Positions 33,576-47,400 of a stretch of DNA of 64,000 nucleotides are shown piece after piece. The position numbers were made by a program, and so were the translations under genes. The notes under the pieces are model-generated. The model was not told the origin of the DNA. It saw only the letters and a program-made list of their open reading frames with translations, and made no database searches. Where the stretch lies: the NCBI GenBank assembly GCA_049999765.1, contig JBNGIQ010009483.1, forward strand, positions 34,602 through 98,601, read 5' to 3'. The stretch's first letter is position 1. Every line of letters begins with the position of its first letter. The DNA comes from Phaeoceros laevis. Taxonomy: Eukaryota; Anthocerotophyta; Anthocerotopsida; Notothyladales.

Positions 33576-35476
33576 CTTTGAGCAGCTTCCAACTTCCATT
33601 TCACGTATTTTCTGTAGCTTTTGGTTACCTTCCTCATCTCTAGCTTTTAGCAAAAAATTCTTTAGAAAAAGAGGGTACTTGCACTTCACAATAGGTTGTT
33701 TCTATGTCCACCCCTCACATTTCAAAGATTTTCTAGCTTTAAAGCTTCGAAATGTCAAATTAAACGTTTCTTTACATTGGTGGGTACATCTCATTAAGGC
33801 AAGTCTAAAAAGTACCTTTTCGAGAAATTCACATCTTTTACTTTAAGATACAAAGGTTTAACCTTCAAAAAGTACACGGTGTGGGCAACGATTTGTGGGG
33901 AGTCAAAGTGCCAACTAAACAACTCTTGACTGAGTAGTAGGCCAAATCTATGACACTTTTTGTGCCGTGGTCAGATCCCTTGTGCAATTTAGTTAAATGA
34001 CCATAAGCACTGAGTTGCAGGTGTTATTGGTCTAGAGGTTGTGCATCGGCAAACATACTTACATCAATATGGATTATGACATGGATGCAAGGCTTGCAAG
34101 TTATGCACAATAGTGGGTGGGCAAGGATGAAGAGGTCATGGAGCTCAGCCTCACGGAAAGGAGCACTAGGGCTGCTGCATTACATGTTAGCATTTGAAAA
34201 GAACTTCAGCGTGATTGTGAATATCATCCTATGTTAGGATTACCGCTACTCTAAGACTAAAACAGCTCATGCTCCGAAAGAGCCTTAGAAGGGGTAGAGG
34301 TTAGCCGTTAGCCTTTCTCTCAAACAAATCCTCAATAGACAAGGAGACGGTTAAGCTCCTTCCTAAAACAAAGTACGACCAGAATAGGAAGGGAGGGATG
34401 GCGGGGTTGTCGTCGACCTCCTCATGGAGAGGCTTTTAGCCGGTCGCTACTTGCCTACCACAAACGAACTATAAACATGAAGAAACGTTTCTTTATAAAG
34501 CTGAGAGGACAGTACCACACGAGGGAAAATCAGCCCTCTCATACATGCGATGAACATGAAAAACGGCCTTTCCCGAGGTGGAACGGCACATCCAAATTAT
34601 GGAGTGTGACCTTTTACCTGTTCTGGGCCGGAAAAGGATTTGAAGTTTTGAAAACCTTCACATGAATTGGATCTATCAAGATTCCATCAGCGCGGATGAG
34701 AAGAAGCAGCCTCACCAGCGCAAGCCTTTCATTATAACGTGCTCAAGCAATCAGGAACATGGACTGGACGTCGTTTGGGCGGCGAGCTCCATCGTCTGCC
34801 TCTTCTCTCTCTCTCCAGGCCTGTCCTTGACTCATCACCGACTGAAAGTGTCCCACGCAGGTGAAACTTGTGTTTTGCCTGACCTGGTTCAAGCTCACCC
34901 AGTCGAGATACTTTCGCACTGCAAGTGGACTTGTGGCCATCTTTCTTCTCTTCTATTTGTTGCCATTTACTTCAATAATGTGATCAGGTTACCGCAGCCA
35001 AACCTGGTCAGCGTCGACGCAAAGGCGCTTTTCCAACAGCCGGTTAGCGCTGCTCCTTGCACCAGCACTTCTATGCGCCTCCGGCCTGCAACCCTGATTT
35101 TATCGCCGTTCTGGAAGTTTGTGGATATTGTAGAATTATCATAACACACATACATATTTGAAGTAAGATCAAACCAAAAAAACAGAGCAAGAGTAGTTTT
35201 CTTGATCTAAATTTCTAAAATGAACATTAACCAAAATGAAAATCATGTATATAGCAAGTAGCCTTGGCCTTGAGGGGTTAGTTACAGCATGTGGTGTAGT
35301 AGTACTCTAGGGCCCGAGACTCTAGAGACAGAGACTTTATTCTTATCGGGTAAATTCCAGCCTATGTGGCCCAATCAACGGTACTTCCCAACGTAGTTTT
35401 CGAGACCGATCACTCTACCGTCAAACAATGAATACCTGATTATGGACGGAACCAAGATCTCTACTGAGCTTCAGAC

Positions 35477-38400
35477 CTAGCTTGAAGGGCGTAACATAAC
35501 AGCGAACGCCTGATTGGGGGGTGGACATTGATAGTCTCGCCTGGCCAGAAAGGTGTGGGCAGCATTGCCAACTTCCCAGATGCTGCAGGGCCACAGTGCT
35601 GTGCCCTTGTCCCTCCAAACCGGCTCTTGCTCCAGTGCCACGTGTTCTACGTGATCACGACGTACACAGCACACTGTAGAACGATCCGGTTCGCAGTAAT
35701 CTGGAACGGCTACACAACCGATAGCCACAAAACCATTACTTGGCCGAGGTTTCCAGAGTGTTACGGGGTCCCTCGCTCCACTCTCTGTGTTACGCCAGAC
35801 CTAGGCAGCCAGGTGGGAGGTGAACTTGGTTAAAAGTAACAAAGAGACACAGATTTCATGTGCTTCCTGCCAAAGTTCCTCATCGGTGCAGTAAGTGAAA
35901 AATGTAGAATGTGATTAATGGCGCCGATTACACAAAAAAAATGTAGAATGTGAAGGACGAGAATTGTACCAAGTCATATCCTTCAGGAGGAAGAAAAGTA
36001 CCCCGATCATCCAGATACACCATGGCTTTTTCTGGTGGCTTATTGTAAGAGCATTGAACAATGTCCCCAACAGAAACGTAGCTGCATATTTGCACAAATA
36101 TCAGGGAATATGCACATTGCAGAATTCCAAACTGACCTCTCAGAGCTCTGGATGGCAAACAGATAGTTTCTTACCCAGCTGGAGGGATTGGGCGCCAAAT
36201 AGACACTTGGAGACCTCTCTTGCTGACGGTGCCCTGAAACATGACAGGAGTACAATCCCCTTAATACACTTCCCAACATTGCAAGTTAGAGCCTGAATCA
36301 TATGTACAGAAGACTATACAACAGAGCACCAGTTCGTTAAACTGATATGGATGTCAAACTGGTCACCAAGTGCTGAAGTCCTGACCTTATCCAACCAGAT
36401 CAGCTTAAACTCGGTAGTGTACTTCTCCCTTTGTACGACAGTTTCTGAAGGGATGGATCCATTGGATCCAGATTGAATGATCTCAGCAACTTTGACTCGT
36501 TTAGTGTCTTGCTGCGCTTGCAACTCCTCATCTGTCTCAAGCATAGCCTGGCCTGCAGTCCCTATTAACGCACCAAAAGTTGCCATCACCGGCACTGCGA
36601 TGGGTGCTGCAAAACCGGCAAGCAACCCAAGAGCTGCTCCAGATGCTGCAGCTGTTCCAACACCTGAGTAAGGCTTTCTAACTGACTTCGGCCGAACGTC
36701 CTGTAACCACAGGTCACAATGACTACTCAGTCCGTTTAGTGCTAACGGCATCTGGTTAGTGCCACTGAGAAAATGCTGAAATTTGGTCAGCAATAGTTTT
36801 TAACAGGGCAGAACAATTTGGTCAGTGATAGTTTATAACAGGGCAGAACAGAACACACGCATGCCCGTGAGATGCGAAGCTCCACGGTTACTCCACAGAA
36901 GGCACAATCTCAAAGGGTTGTAAAGCTCACCTGTGCTGCCACAGACTGGCGGTCAGGCCCATACATGTTGTAGGCCTGCTGTATGGCACTTTGAATCTCA
37001 GCTGCCTGCTTAGTACCAGGATGACACTTCACCACTCTAGCTATCTCTTTAGAATCAAAAAGTCTCGAGTCTTGTGACCAGTCCCGGAGATGAATTATAA
37101 GTCGTGAAGGTGGAAGATGAAGAGGTTCATCGGGTCCATGTGCCACCTCCAAGGTCATTAAGTCACTCCAGGTTACATCCCACACTATTGCACATGGCTC
37201 TTTCATCAAATCTGGTCTTTTTTGAGCAATAAGGGCTGATGGATGCTGCAGCAGGACCCAAGCACAATATACAACTCAATACCTACTTGCAGTTCAGAAA
37301 TAGATAACGCGACTTGTTGCAAAGGCATTCTGAGGTTTCTGACTCAAAAAGTATGTATCATATGTAAACAATAGGAGGTTCTTCATAACCTACTTGGAGA
37401 AGGATGACCCGTCGGTGAGTAATCATAAGAGTCTTCCCTTTGGGAAGATTGTAGTGATACTCGTATGCGTCAGACACAGCATACTTTCCGCGTACTTTGA
37501 AAAGATCAATATTTCCAAAGACAGCACCTCGTTCCGCTAGTTGCATAAGCACCTGATAATACACCACAAATAGGATGAAACAAATGAAACCTAGCCGCAG
37601 AGCAAAGACACAGTGAGCAGTCAAACCTTCCTCACCTGCCCTCGGGCCCTGTAATCATCATAAGGACGGAGTATGTTATCACCACCAATAACACGAGGTA
37701 AGCGCTGTCGCATAAGCTGTTCTTGAAGAGTCAGGGCTGCAGCAAGCTTGATTCTTGTAGCATTTGCTCCTTCAGTTGTCTTAGAAAGAAAGTCTAGGAC
37801 ACCACTCATTGGCTGAGCAGCAACTCCAATGAGACCTTTCCCCACTCCCTGGACAAATCCTTCGACTCCTGATGACCGAGCACCTTCCAAAGGCTTGGTG
37901 AGAATGCCTGTAACTCCCCTGAACAAGCTCTTTGCTAGTGCCTCACCCCCCTCTCGAAGACCATCCCCAATATCTTCTACGTTTGCCTTACTTTCCTGCA
38001 AGAAACCAAGCTGAATAAGCTACCAACCAGTAAACAAATGTAACATCATGGAGCTGCAGTATCAAGCAGTCATATGAAGCCAATACCTGTTTCTGACGGC
38101 TTCGCATGAACTTTTTATCCATGGAAAGTGCAGCTACCCCTTTGCTCATATGGCCAAGGGCACTACTTGCATTCCCCAGTAAATCCACACCAGTGAGTAG
38201 CATTAGTGGCTGGCTTAGGACATCATTTCGCACAGTAGTGATAGCAGCTGCCGTAAGTGCACTCTGCCGCATACAGACATCTTCTTGCACATGTGGGGTG
38301 AGACGAATCTGAAAGGTCATGGACGGACCAGTAGTTGCTTAGATAAAACTGCCAGGATGTGATTCTGCACTGGACAAAATAGAACATGGTCTGTCCACGT

Positions 38401-41400
38401 CATAGATTGCTAGGCTACAGCTTACCGGCATTTCATTTGTGTTTCCCAGAGATGCAATCAAACTAGACCAGAATCCCAGCATCCCTCTAGGTCGTTGTGT
38501 TGGTGACATAGCCAATGTCACTTTGAAACGGATCTCTGATGAGTTCAGAAGCCTGAAAAAGAGAGTCAGAGAAAGTCAACTTTTTGGTGTGCGCTATAGG
38601 GCACCTGCAGTAGGCAAGACGTTTGTGCACACAGCCGTAGGTTAAGGACAAGCAAAAACAAAGTATTAAGGTCATATGAGTGCGGAATTGTTTGAGCATT
38701 GGTGTCTGCCAGTAGCATACCCAACACGGATGATTGGATCAATAGCAACGTCAGTGACTTGACTGCTACTAGAACTGCCGATATTCAGTCTCCTGAACAT
38801 TTCATGCAGACGCCAAAGAATCGGCTCATGGATGTTGACAAGAAACGCCACGCCTGGTGCACACTGTAACCAAAGAGGCTGTCAGATTCACTAACCAGCT
38901 CACGAATGCCAGATGAGAAGAATTACGGAAACTATGTCCAGAAATGTTTACCTGTAGACTGATGTACGGATAGATATATTGATCACATTGCTGTACGTCT
39001 TGCATCGTCAATGTACACTTGAGGAGAAAATCGGATCTGTTTCCATTGTTATCTTGCGGAATAAAGAGGACAGGCATCGGTGTAAGAGCCAGCTGATTAT
39101 CAATCTGTAGTCCATCTACCCGCATTTTGAACCTACACAAATAATTTGAACCAGGGCAAGTTGAGGATTACTATGCATTGATTAGCACCAACATGACTTT
39201 GAGCACATAAAAGGCTATATAGTTTTTACCTGCTGGTTCTCGAACCAAGGCCAGTGGCATACGACAGTATAAGCTTTTGGACAGACACGTACAGCAGCTC
39301 TTCTGGGGTATGATCAACTATGGATAGCCCAAATTCAGCTAGTTCAATCACTGTCCGGAATTGGTTTTCAGAATCCTCATCACCAGTTCCTTGTTGGGCA
39401 AATGGATCGTTACTTCGATAACTCTTTGCTGGAGACCCAACGAGTGCTAAACTAAGATCTTCATTGCTGGGCTTCCAATCTGCAATACAGACAACCTGAA
39501 ACAAGCCCTCTTGAAAAACGGATACATGCAGAGCTTTTGAAGGACCACCAGAAGTTGATGTTGGTTTGTAATCTCCAGCCTTGTCAATGCTGTACTTTTG
39601 TGCAGACAGAGGATTTGAGCCATGCACCATAATTTCCAGCAATCGGTTTTTACTCAAATCTGCCCAAGAAAACCCAACAGCAGAACCAGGCAAGAGAAGA
39701 TGCCAAGCATCGTCATCATTGCCCTCTTGACGAAAGCAGATAGGCAGAATCATAGAACGATTTTCAACCCTGTCACCAGCAAGGCAAAGCTTTAGTAGTT
39801 TGGTTGCTTGATAGCACTGCCTTACACAAACTTTTAAAAACCATGAACACGCCTTCTATAGGTGCCATTTACTTACCTGTAAGGTGCTTGGAGAGATGCA
39901 TGGCGGAAAATGACCAGAAAACGGGACTCTTTCAAGCCATTACGAACTTCAGCACGGACAATAAAGCGGCTATCGTCCATCACACTTTGCAATATAATGT
40001 GCATGATACCTTCAGCATCCACGCTGAAGGACTGACTCCAACGGTAGCCCTCCATGCAGATCTGAAAAACGATTGCACGAAATTTAGAATGATGGTTCAA
40101 TCACCTCAGCTGTCAACCCTACTCACTCCACGCCAGGAATAAAGAGTTGCAGGAATAAAGACATTGCAGTACACTGATTAGTCCAGGTTCCCAGATAGAT
40201 TGCCACAGAATTGTCTTCGGTTGATCGTTAGGATAGAAAATTTCTTCATGCTGCAAGGTGCTCTGACGTATTCGGAGGATCCAACCTAGTCTGTTAACAA
40301 ACAGTGTATGTGGCTGCAAATGCACAACCTGCAGTGGAACACCCAGCAAAAACGTTGATTGCTGCTGAGATCAGCAAGCTTGATTGGTAAATAAAACACA
40401 TGCTCTGCGAGATTTTGGCTTTGACATGGCATATCTGGTGAAGGTGGCCTACCTTGGTCCTCTCCGCTGACATATCCATATATGCAGATAGCCTATAGTA
40501 ACTCCCTGAGCCATCAATGGCTTTGAGTTCAATGCGTTCCATCTGCACAATACAAGTTGAGGCTCTCCAGATCACCTCATTGCACAACCCATCGAGACAC
40601 ATCATACTATTAAATGTCCGACAATAAAAAAAACCATTTGTCACACTCTGTTCAGACCTGTGCAAGCATAAAACAATATCCACGCATCCCACATTGCAGC
40701 AATTCAAACTAGAATCATTACCTTATCCTCGAAGTTCTTGACCGATATTGCATCACAGAAAACGTCACTGCCCATGACTCCAACAGAGAGCCCTAGGCGA
40801 GGTGACAGCAGGCTTTCATGAGATGACACAGCCAAATTACGATACCTCTCAGATAGAGCCTGCAGTGATAGCATGACTGGTTCATCAAAAGAATCTGTAA
40901 TTTCCTCTAAATTGCGTACAACTTTCCGGAGCTGTGATGACTTGTTCACAGTGTGTGAAGGGCGACGACCAGCTTGCTTAGCAGCTTTCGCTGCCCTTGC
41001 AAGCCATGAATAATCACCGCTTGATTGTTCATTGGGTTCAATCTCGACCAACCGGTAAGTCAGAGGTAGTGATGCATCGTTGCAAAGCCAGTAGGGCACA
41101 AATATTCGCACAATTTTGGCTGCTAATCTTGTCCCGCCAACATCATGTTCCACACTCACACGCAACTTCCTGGTAAAACAAAGATACTCCGTTCAGGTTT
41201 TGTACCCTTCATGAGGAAAATTATTAGCTATTACAACATAGCTGTAAATGCAACAAGCCTAACCTCTCACTTTGCTGGTGTACCATCCAAAATCCTGATG
41301 GAAGGTCCTCAGCTGTTGGATCAGAGATGAGAACAGTTTCCTGCCACAATAGTCAAGTGTAAGTGCTTAGCTCTTTCCCTGAGAGGACTCAGAACAGGAC

Positions 41401-44400
41401 CGGGTGGCTTGAGGATAGGACAAACCTTCTCGGGCCTCCAGCCACCTTGGGCACGCCAAGTCAGATAAATGGGTCTGCGGATATCAGCACTGTAGACATA
41501 GACACTTCCACCTGGGGAGACCACACCATGCTGTCGTTGCAAGGCAGGTGCATTACTGGGTTTCTCCCAGATGACGTAGTCAGCTGTACATGGTAAACGA
41601 TTTTCTAACTTAAGGGGAGCATGAACTGTCAACTTCCAGTCATAGAGAGGCCCACTTGAATCATCGTATACAATGCTTGGATCTGCATCAACTCCCAACC
41701 AGCTGTGGCCCTTTTGAAGACCAGGACAAAGAAGCAATTCCTCTGTCTTGGCTAGTTGGGTAAGTGAGAATGCAGAGGCAGACATCCCACTCTGGGATGT
41801 TGATTTCAGACTTGCAGAGGGCCAAGCATCTTGATTCACAGGTCCGCTGCTACTGGCATTAGAGTTCCCAATTGTTCGTCCCCAGGCAAATTGGGCCTCT
41901 GGACGTACTTGCACACATAGCTCTGTCTTTACTCCCATAAACTCCCACGGTATTGGGATAGAAGAACCTGCCTGCACAGTGCCTACCAATTGCCTGTCAC
42001 AGACAGGACTAGTCCTCTGGCGCAACCTATACAGGCGACGCCTGCGCACAAAGTCAAAAGTCGACTTTTTGCTGCACTTTGGAGAAGCTGGTGGCCAACG
42101 CAAGCTCTGAAAATCTGCTGCATATGCCCACCCTTCATTATCTACATAGCCGGACTTGTCTGCCACCCATTCAGAACTCCACACCCAGCCTGGAGGCAGC
42201 TGAATGTCCGGAATGTCCTGAGGCCAGTCGGACATGCAATGTGTTAGCCTGGATTGAGATATCAGAATGCCTGAAAAGGCAGCATTAGTTGAACTTACAG
42301 ATTACCTGACTAGACTTTGTACAATCACGGTTGCTCCAACGTCCAGGATCATTGGGTAGTCCAGGCCACCTGTTACCCCACCCTAAGAGAGGCTGATATC
42401 GTTGATTTTCAAATATTTCCTCAGTGACTGAATCAGATTCAGGTAGAGAACTGGTATTGCCATCTGGACTGTTGAGGCGAGATATCGGACACACTGCTAC
42501 TACTAAACTAATATCCGTATTATTTACAACCATTACCAGGCTTCGGAAATTCACATGCTTGTGACCTTGTGCAGTGGTCACTTCCACTGCAAGTTGCTGG
42601 CCATTGACTTGCTTGGGAACAGTTCCAACAGGAAGTACAGAGCGCATGCTTAGCCATGGTCCATCATGATTGACAGCAAATAACAAACCAATGTCAGTAC
42701 TCAAAAGCTCTTCATCTGAGCTATTCCGTTCATGCAGCCAGTCAGACCTTGCGCTGAAGAAGTACTTGCTGACAACTAAAACGCCTCCACAATAGTCACC
42801 ACATTCCTGGCCCTGGATAGAGGCAAATTATGCAACGTGAAATCGGGTCCAATCCTTGTGTGCAACTCGGCTGGGCGGTTCAAGGAGCTGGTTACTTTCT
42901 AACCAATTTCCAGCAGACTCACAAAACCTTTTGAAACCAAAAACGTCACTGTACACTCGGCCCAAAGCCAGAGGTCGCCATAGCAAAGCCCAGACGCAAA
43001 TAACTTACCGACTTTGGGGCCACCAGGTTGGCAGTCGTAGTTGCAACTGATGGCCAATGAGATAACGATCCTCGCCTAGTTGCATGTTTCAAGAGATTCC
43101 ATAATGAGGCTGCAGGTGCAGAATGATGTCTATGTCCCTCCTCAAGTGGAAGAGAAATAACGCCCACTGCTTCCCCTGTGAAAACCTCGACAGGACAAAA
43201 TATCATATAACATGAAACACCCAGTAATCATTGACAGTCATTTTTTGCCGAAGTGGGAATCACTAAGAAATATCTGACAAGAACGATTGCACCATAACAG
43301 ACATTCTCCATAAGATGGCCTACCAACCTTTGCCAGCTCGTGCTGCTTGGTTGGTCACCACAACTTCAAGACTCGCCAAGCCCTGCTGACACATTTGAAA
43401 CAGCATGTATTCAGATGCAGGGTAGCTACTGAGGGGCATTTGTGTGGTACATTTGTGAGAATCTTCTACACAGAGACTAAAGAGAGGCGATCGCGATTGC
43501 TGTCTATGATCAATACACCATGGCAGAGATCTCCAAATTAAGTTTTAGTACCTGCTTTGGCACTTCAAAGACAAATACTTCATTCCATGTAGCAGTTGCC
43601 AGCAATGCATTGGGACCTTGGATAAGCCTGCACGGCTTGACACACCGAGACCTTGCACTCTGAGGAAGTGCCTTTTGCTGATCTAAGCCTTGCTTCCTCA
43701 CTGCCAGCCTCAAAGCACACAGATAATCTTGGCCATTCCCATCATCCTTGACAGGCAGCTCCTGCAGCAAACAAGAGAACGATCTTATGACGGCAAGAAA
43801 ATATGGGTGAAGCTGTCAACTAAGGTTCAGAGGACTTACTCGAACTTCAGAAACATGTACTGCAACAAATTGTCGAGGTGGCTTTGGGTCCTCGCTGCTA
43901 ATAAGCTTGTCTGGGAATCGAAGTGGTGGCATGCGTACCACATTATGATTGCCAGTAGAGAGCCGTTCCACTGCCTGGAATTTGTCTATAGACGTTTTGA
44001 GGTAAAGGTCACACCCTAGTTTGTTCTCAATGACAAGCTTTTCAAGATCATCATCGCCAAGGGCAGAACTAACAGCGAGAGCTGAATTGTCCCTGTAATC
44101 ATTCTCCTCCTAGTGACAAACAGAGGCACAAGTCAGGACAAAGCCGCTGACTAGATTTCCCAGTGCAACCGAAGTGCAGACCTAGGTGGTTACCAGCTCA
44201 GCTGCTCGACGAGCATGCTGCTCAAAAGCAGCTTGTTTTCGCCATGCTGAAATTGCTCCAACCCCCGTGTCTAACCCTGCTGAACTGACATTCAGATTCA
44301 CAACACTTGCTGCAGTAACACGCACTCGCTGTCCTGATGTCAGCGCCTCTGACTTGGCATCATAGGATTCATACCTGCTCAGGACAGTGGTACAGAGGAG

Positions 44401-47400
44401 GCCAGTGGTACAAGTTGAGAGGAAAAACAACTCTGTAGCCTAGAACTCGTTGCCAGGCAAGCAAGCACCCAGGAATAGCTCAAACCAACCACTGTTTGGT
44501 TCTCAGAACTCACAGAATGAAAAATGGCAAGTAACAAAGGTAGGTGGAAACTATATTCACATACTTGAAGATACCCTCAAATGGTTCAATCAGGGGCTCC
44601 CACGCTTCGAGATGGGTGTTAAAAGTGGACGCAGCAAATGTACTAATAACCACAGCATTGAGGGCCTCTGCCCGTCCATGAGCGGCCAGTGTGGTGCTTG
44701 TCATCGTTGCATTCACTAAGGGTGTCATCTTTGTACAAGAGATTGTAATTAGAACACAATTCCCGCGCAATGCTCTGTCAGCAGTCACAAAACAGAGCAG
44801 CACATAAAATTTTGTCCTCCTACCAAGCCACTCAAATCGTTGAAAATTGTGGTCGAAAAACGTCCAATTTTCACTTCAATGCTGAGATTGTCTTGCAGCT
44901 TACGCTTCCCAGTCTCCGCAAGAGCATAAGCCATCCGCTCAGGTGGTTTTTTTAGGTCCGGCCTGGCTATGAAAGTGCTGGCCTGGCAGTCCGGACAAAT
45001 GGCAGATCGACTTATTAGACTTATGCTGTGATATCCGATTCAGCTGAGCAGAAATTCATGTTGATAAAGGTAAGTTTCAGTGGAGAAGCGCACCTGGTTT
45101 TGTACCCCCCATAGGCTGCAGCTGTAGCCTCCACGGTTCCCTTGCATGGAGAACAGTGGCCTAGATGACAAAGAAGCCTGATTGAGCAGATTCATTCGTA
45201 CGCAGCGGACCAAGTCCAAAGCTGGTTTTTCGAGTGTTTTCGTAGTTACACAGCCCATTGCGACATAACCAGGAGGTGCCACAGGAAACCACATGAATGC
45301 ATCTTCCATCCCCTTGCTGGACGCATGCATGCGGGGCAGGTACTTGACAGGTTTTGCAAAGAACTCTGAATCATCCTTCACCACAATACCAAAACCGGGT
45401 GGTTCCAGCCTGTAGGACAGGAGACACGATATCAGCAGTAAGTATCAAGCCGATGGGTGTGCAGCACTGTACAAACATCAGAAAACGACACTTGCCCGTC
45501 AACAAGGCAATCTCCAACAATAGCATAACCCGTCGGTGGGATAGGGCGCCAAATTGAGGTCATGTGCCCTGTATCCGTGCCTTTGCTCCACCATATGCGT
45601 TCCAGCTGTGGAGTTGTTACATAGACCTTGCCAGTCACCGAAGGAGAAGCTCCAACGCTTTCAGACCGGGATATACTTGGTTTTCTGTCTAGCTTGCCTC
45701 TTCGTGACTGCTGCAGCACGTGCTCATTGCCTGCTGCTGATCTATCTGTTTCAGAGACAGCAGCAGTGGTACCTTGTCGAAATACTTCTCGTAAGTCACA
45801 CAAAAGAGCAGGTGGCGGGGATTCTACAGAGTGGTGGGCAAAAAAAGAACCCGCAGCATTCTCTATTCGCCATATGCTGCTACCGAATATGATGCCTTTC
45901 CTGTAAACAATACCCTACGTCAAAATTTAGTTGGTTCCGATTCAGTCAGGAAAATATGAACATGTATTGCAACCAACCTGCTATCAGCTGGAGAATATAG
46001 GATGCAGTCACTAATGGAGGCTGACGTCACCAGATCCTTGTGAACACAGTGAACGACATTGCTTGAAGGAGATGCTGCTCCCCTTTCTGCAACACAACCA
46101 AGAGCCACATATCCAGGTGGCGCAATAGGCATCCATATGCAACAAATGGCAAGATCATCATTCTTCTTTGCATCAACCCCATCGGCCATGGGGCCGTCGG
46201 AAGACCATATAAGCTCAAAACGGACAGGCTTTTTCACTCGGCCATACTTCTTACTAATCGCCATAACTGCCTGTGACGGAGGTGCTACTCTGAACATGGT
46301 GACAAAAGAATGTCAGGCCCATTGGATTGTCCTTTACTTGAGATAGAACTCGAGGTAAGCTATTAAGGAGTACCCACTTACCCTGAGGTAGCACAGTCAT
46401 TCAGTATAACATATCCTCGAGGAGCTCTGGGCCGCCAAATGGCCAACTGCTGTCCCGCCGTGCTTCCTGGCAATCGAACTCCCAAATTACTCACAACATA
46501 TATTAACCAACTTCAGAAAGGGAGACACTTCTGATGGCTAGCACTTCTAGCAGCAATATGGGGACAATTTGCATTTTGAAACATCGCAATTGCCAGGCTG
46601 ACCTGATGCGTTCACCCATATCCTATCGAAATGAGTGCAGCGTGACACAACTTGATCACCTCCAACGTTGAATCTTAGTATAGCATCTTCCTGAAATCTA
46701 AGAATAAGGCGAATCACATTGAAGGAAAGCCTCATGGATATATCTGAGGTGGTCACTGAAACACTTATTCTGTCTTGGACACAAGAGTACTCTGTTTGGA
46801 CATCCAGTGGATCCACAACAACGAGACCTGAACCTCCCTCAAAACTAAGCCCCTTCACCATGCCCCTAATCCACTGGTCCTTTCCCTTGGACGCAAACCT
46901 GTTCACGATTTCAAGTTGCAGTTAAGCAACAGGATAAGATTAACAGTGCGAAGACATAATCATGCCAGCTCTCTGCTCTCAGACATGTAGACAACTTACA
47001 TGAAGTTCACATCCATTTTTGCTCTCAATAGTTTTTCCCTTCTAGTCAAATCTCCAGTTGGCCATTTGGTGCTATCATAAAACGTCAGTTCAGGAGCTAT
47101 AGCCTGCAATAAACAACAGATATCCAACCACCAGAACTTTAGAAGACACCAGTGACGTGAAGTAGGATAGATGCTACAAGAACATGCAACTCTCGTAGAG
47201 ACAAGCTAAAGGCCAGCAATATGTCTGCTTCTGTCTCACATCTGGAAGCACGTTTTACAGAATCTCCGCACCAACCTTCTCAGAACAGCATTCTTTCCAA
47301 TTCAAAACCAGTAGACTTTGACTCTAACCTGCACATCTAAAATAAAATCGACATTGGCAGGAGGGCCACCGTTGACACTGTCTGGGTTTTTAATAGCCTT

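Larger units (their letters stand above)
31676..35476. other. Gene-poor stretch between the Hinderin-like and VPS13 genes
   Basis: AT-rich until about 34.4 kb, then like the VPS13 side. It contains LTR-like debris near 32.0-32.8 kb, an assembly gap, and AT microsatellite-like sequence at 33015-33090 (runs of 'aat' and 'agt'). No coding exon could be supported. The VPS13 3' untranslated region should lie just left of 35477. Confidence 0.45.

Noticed and set aside
34662-35144. A 160-codon plus-strand frame downstream of the VPS13 gene
   Set aside because: No domain words, no convincing splice partners, and short cysteine/serine-rich segments typical of chance frames.
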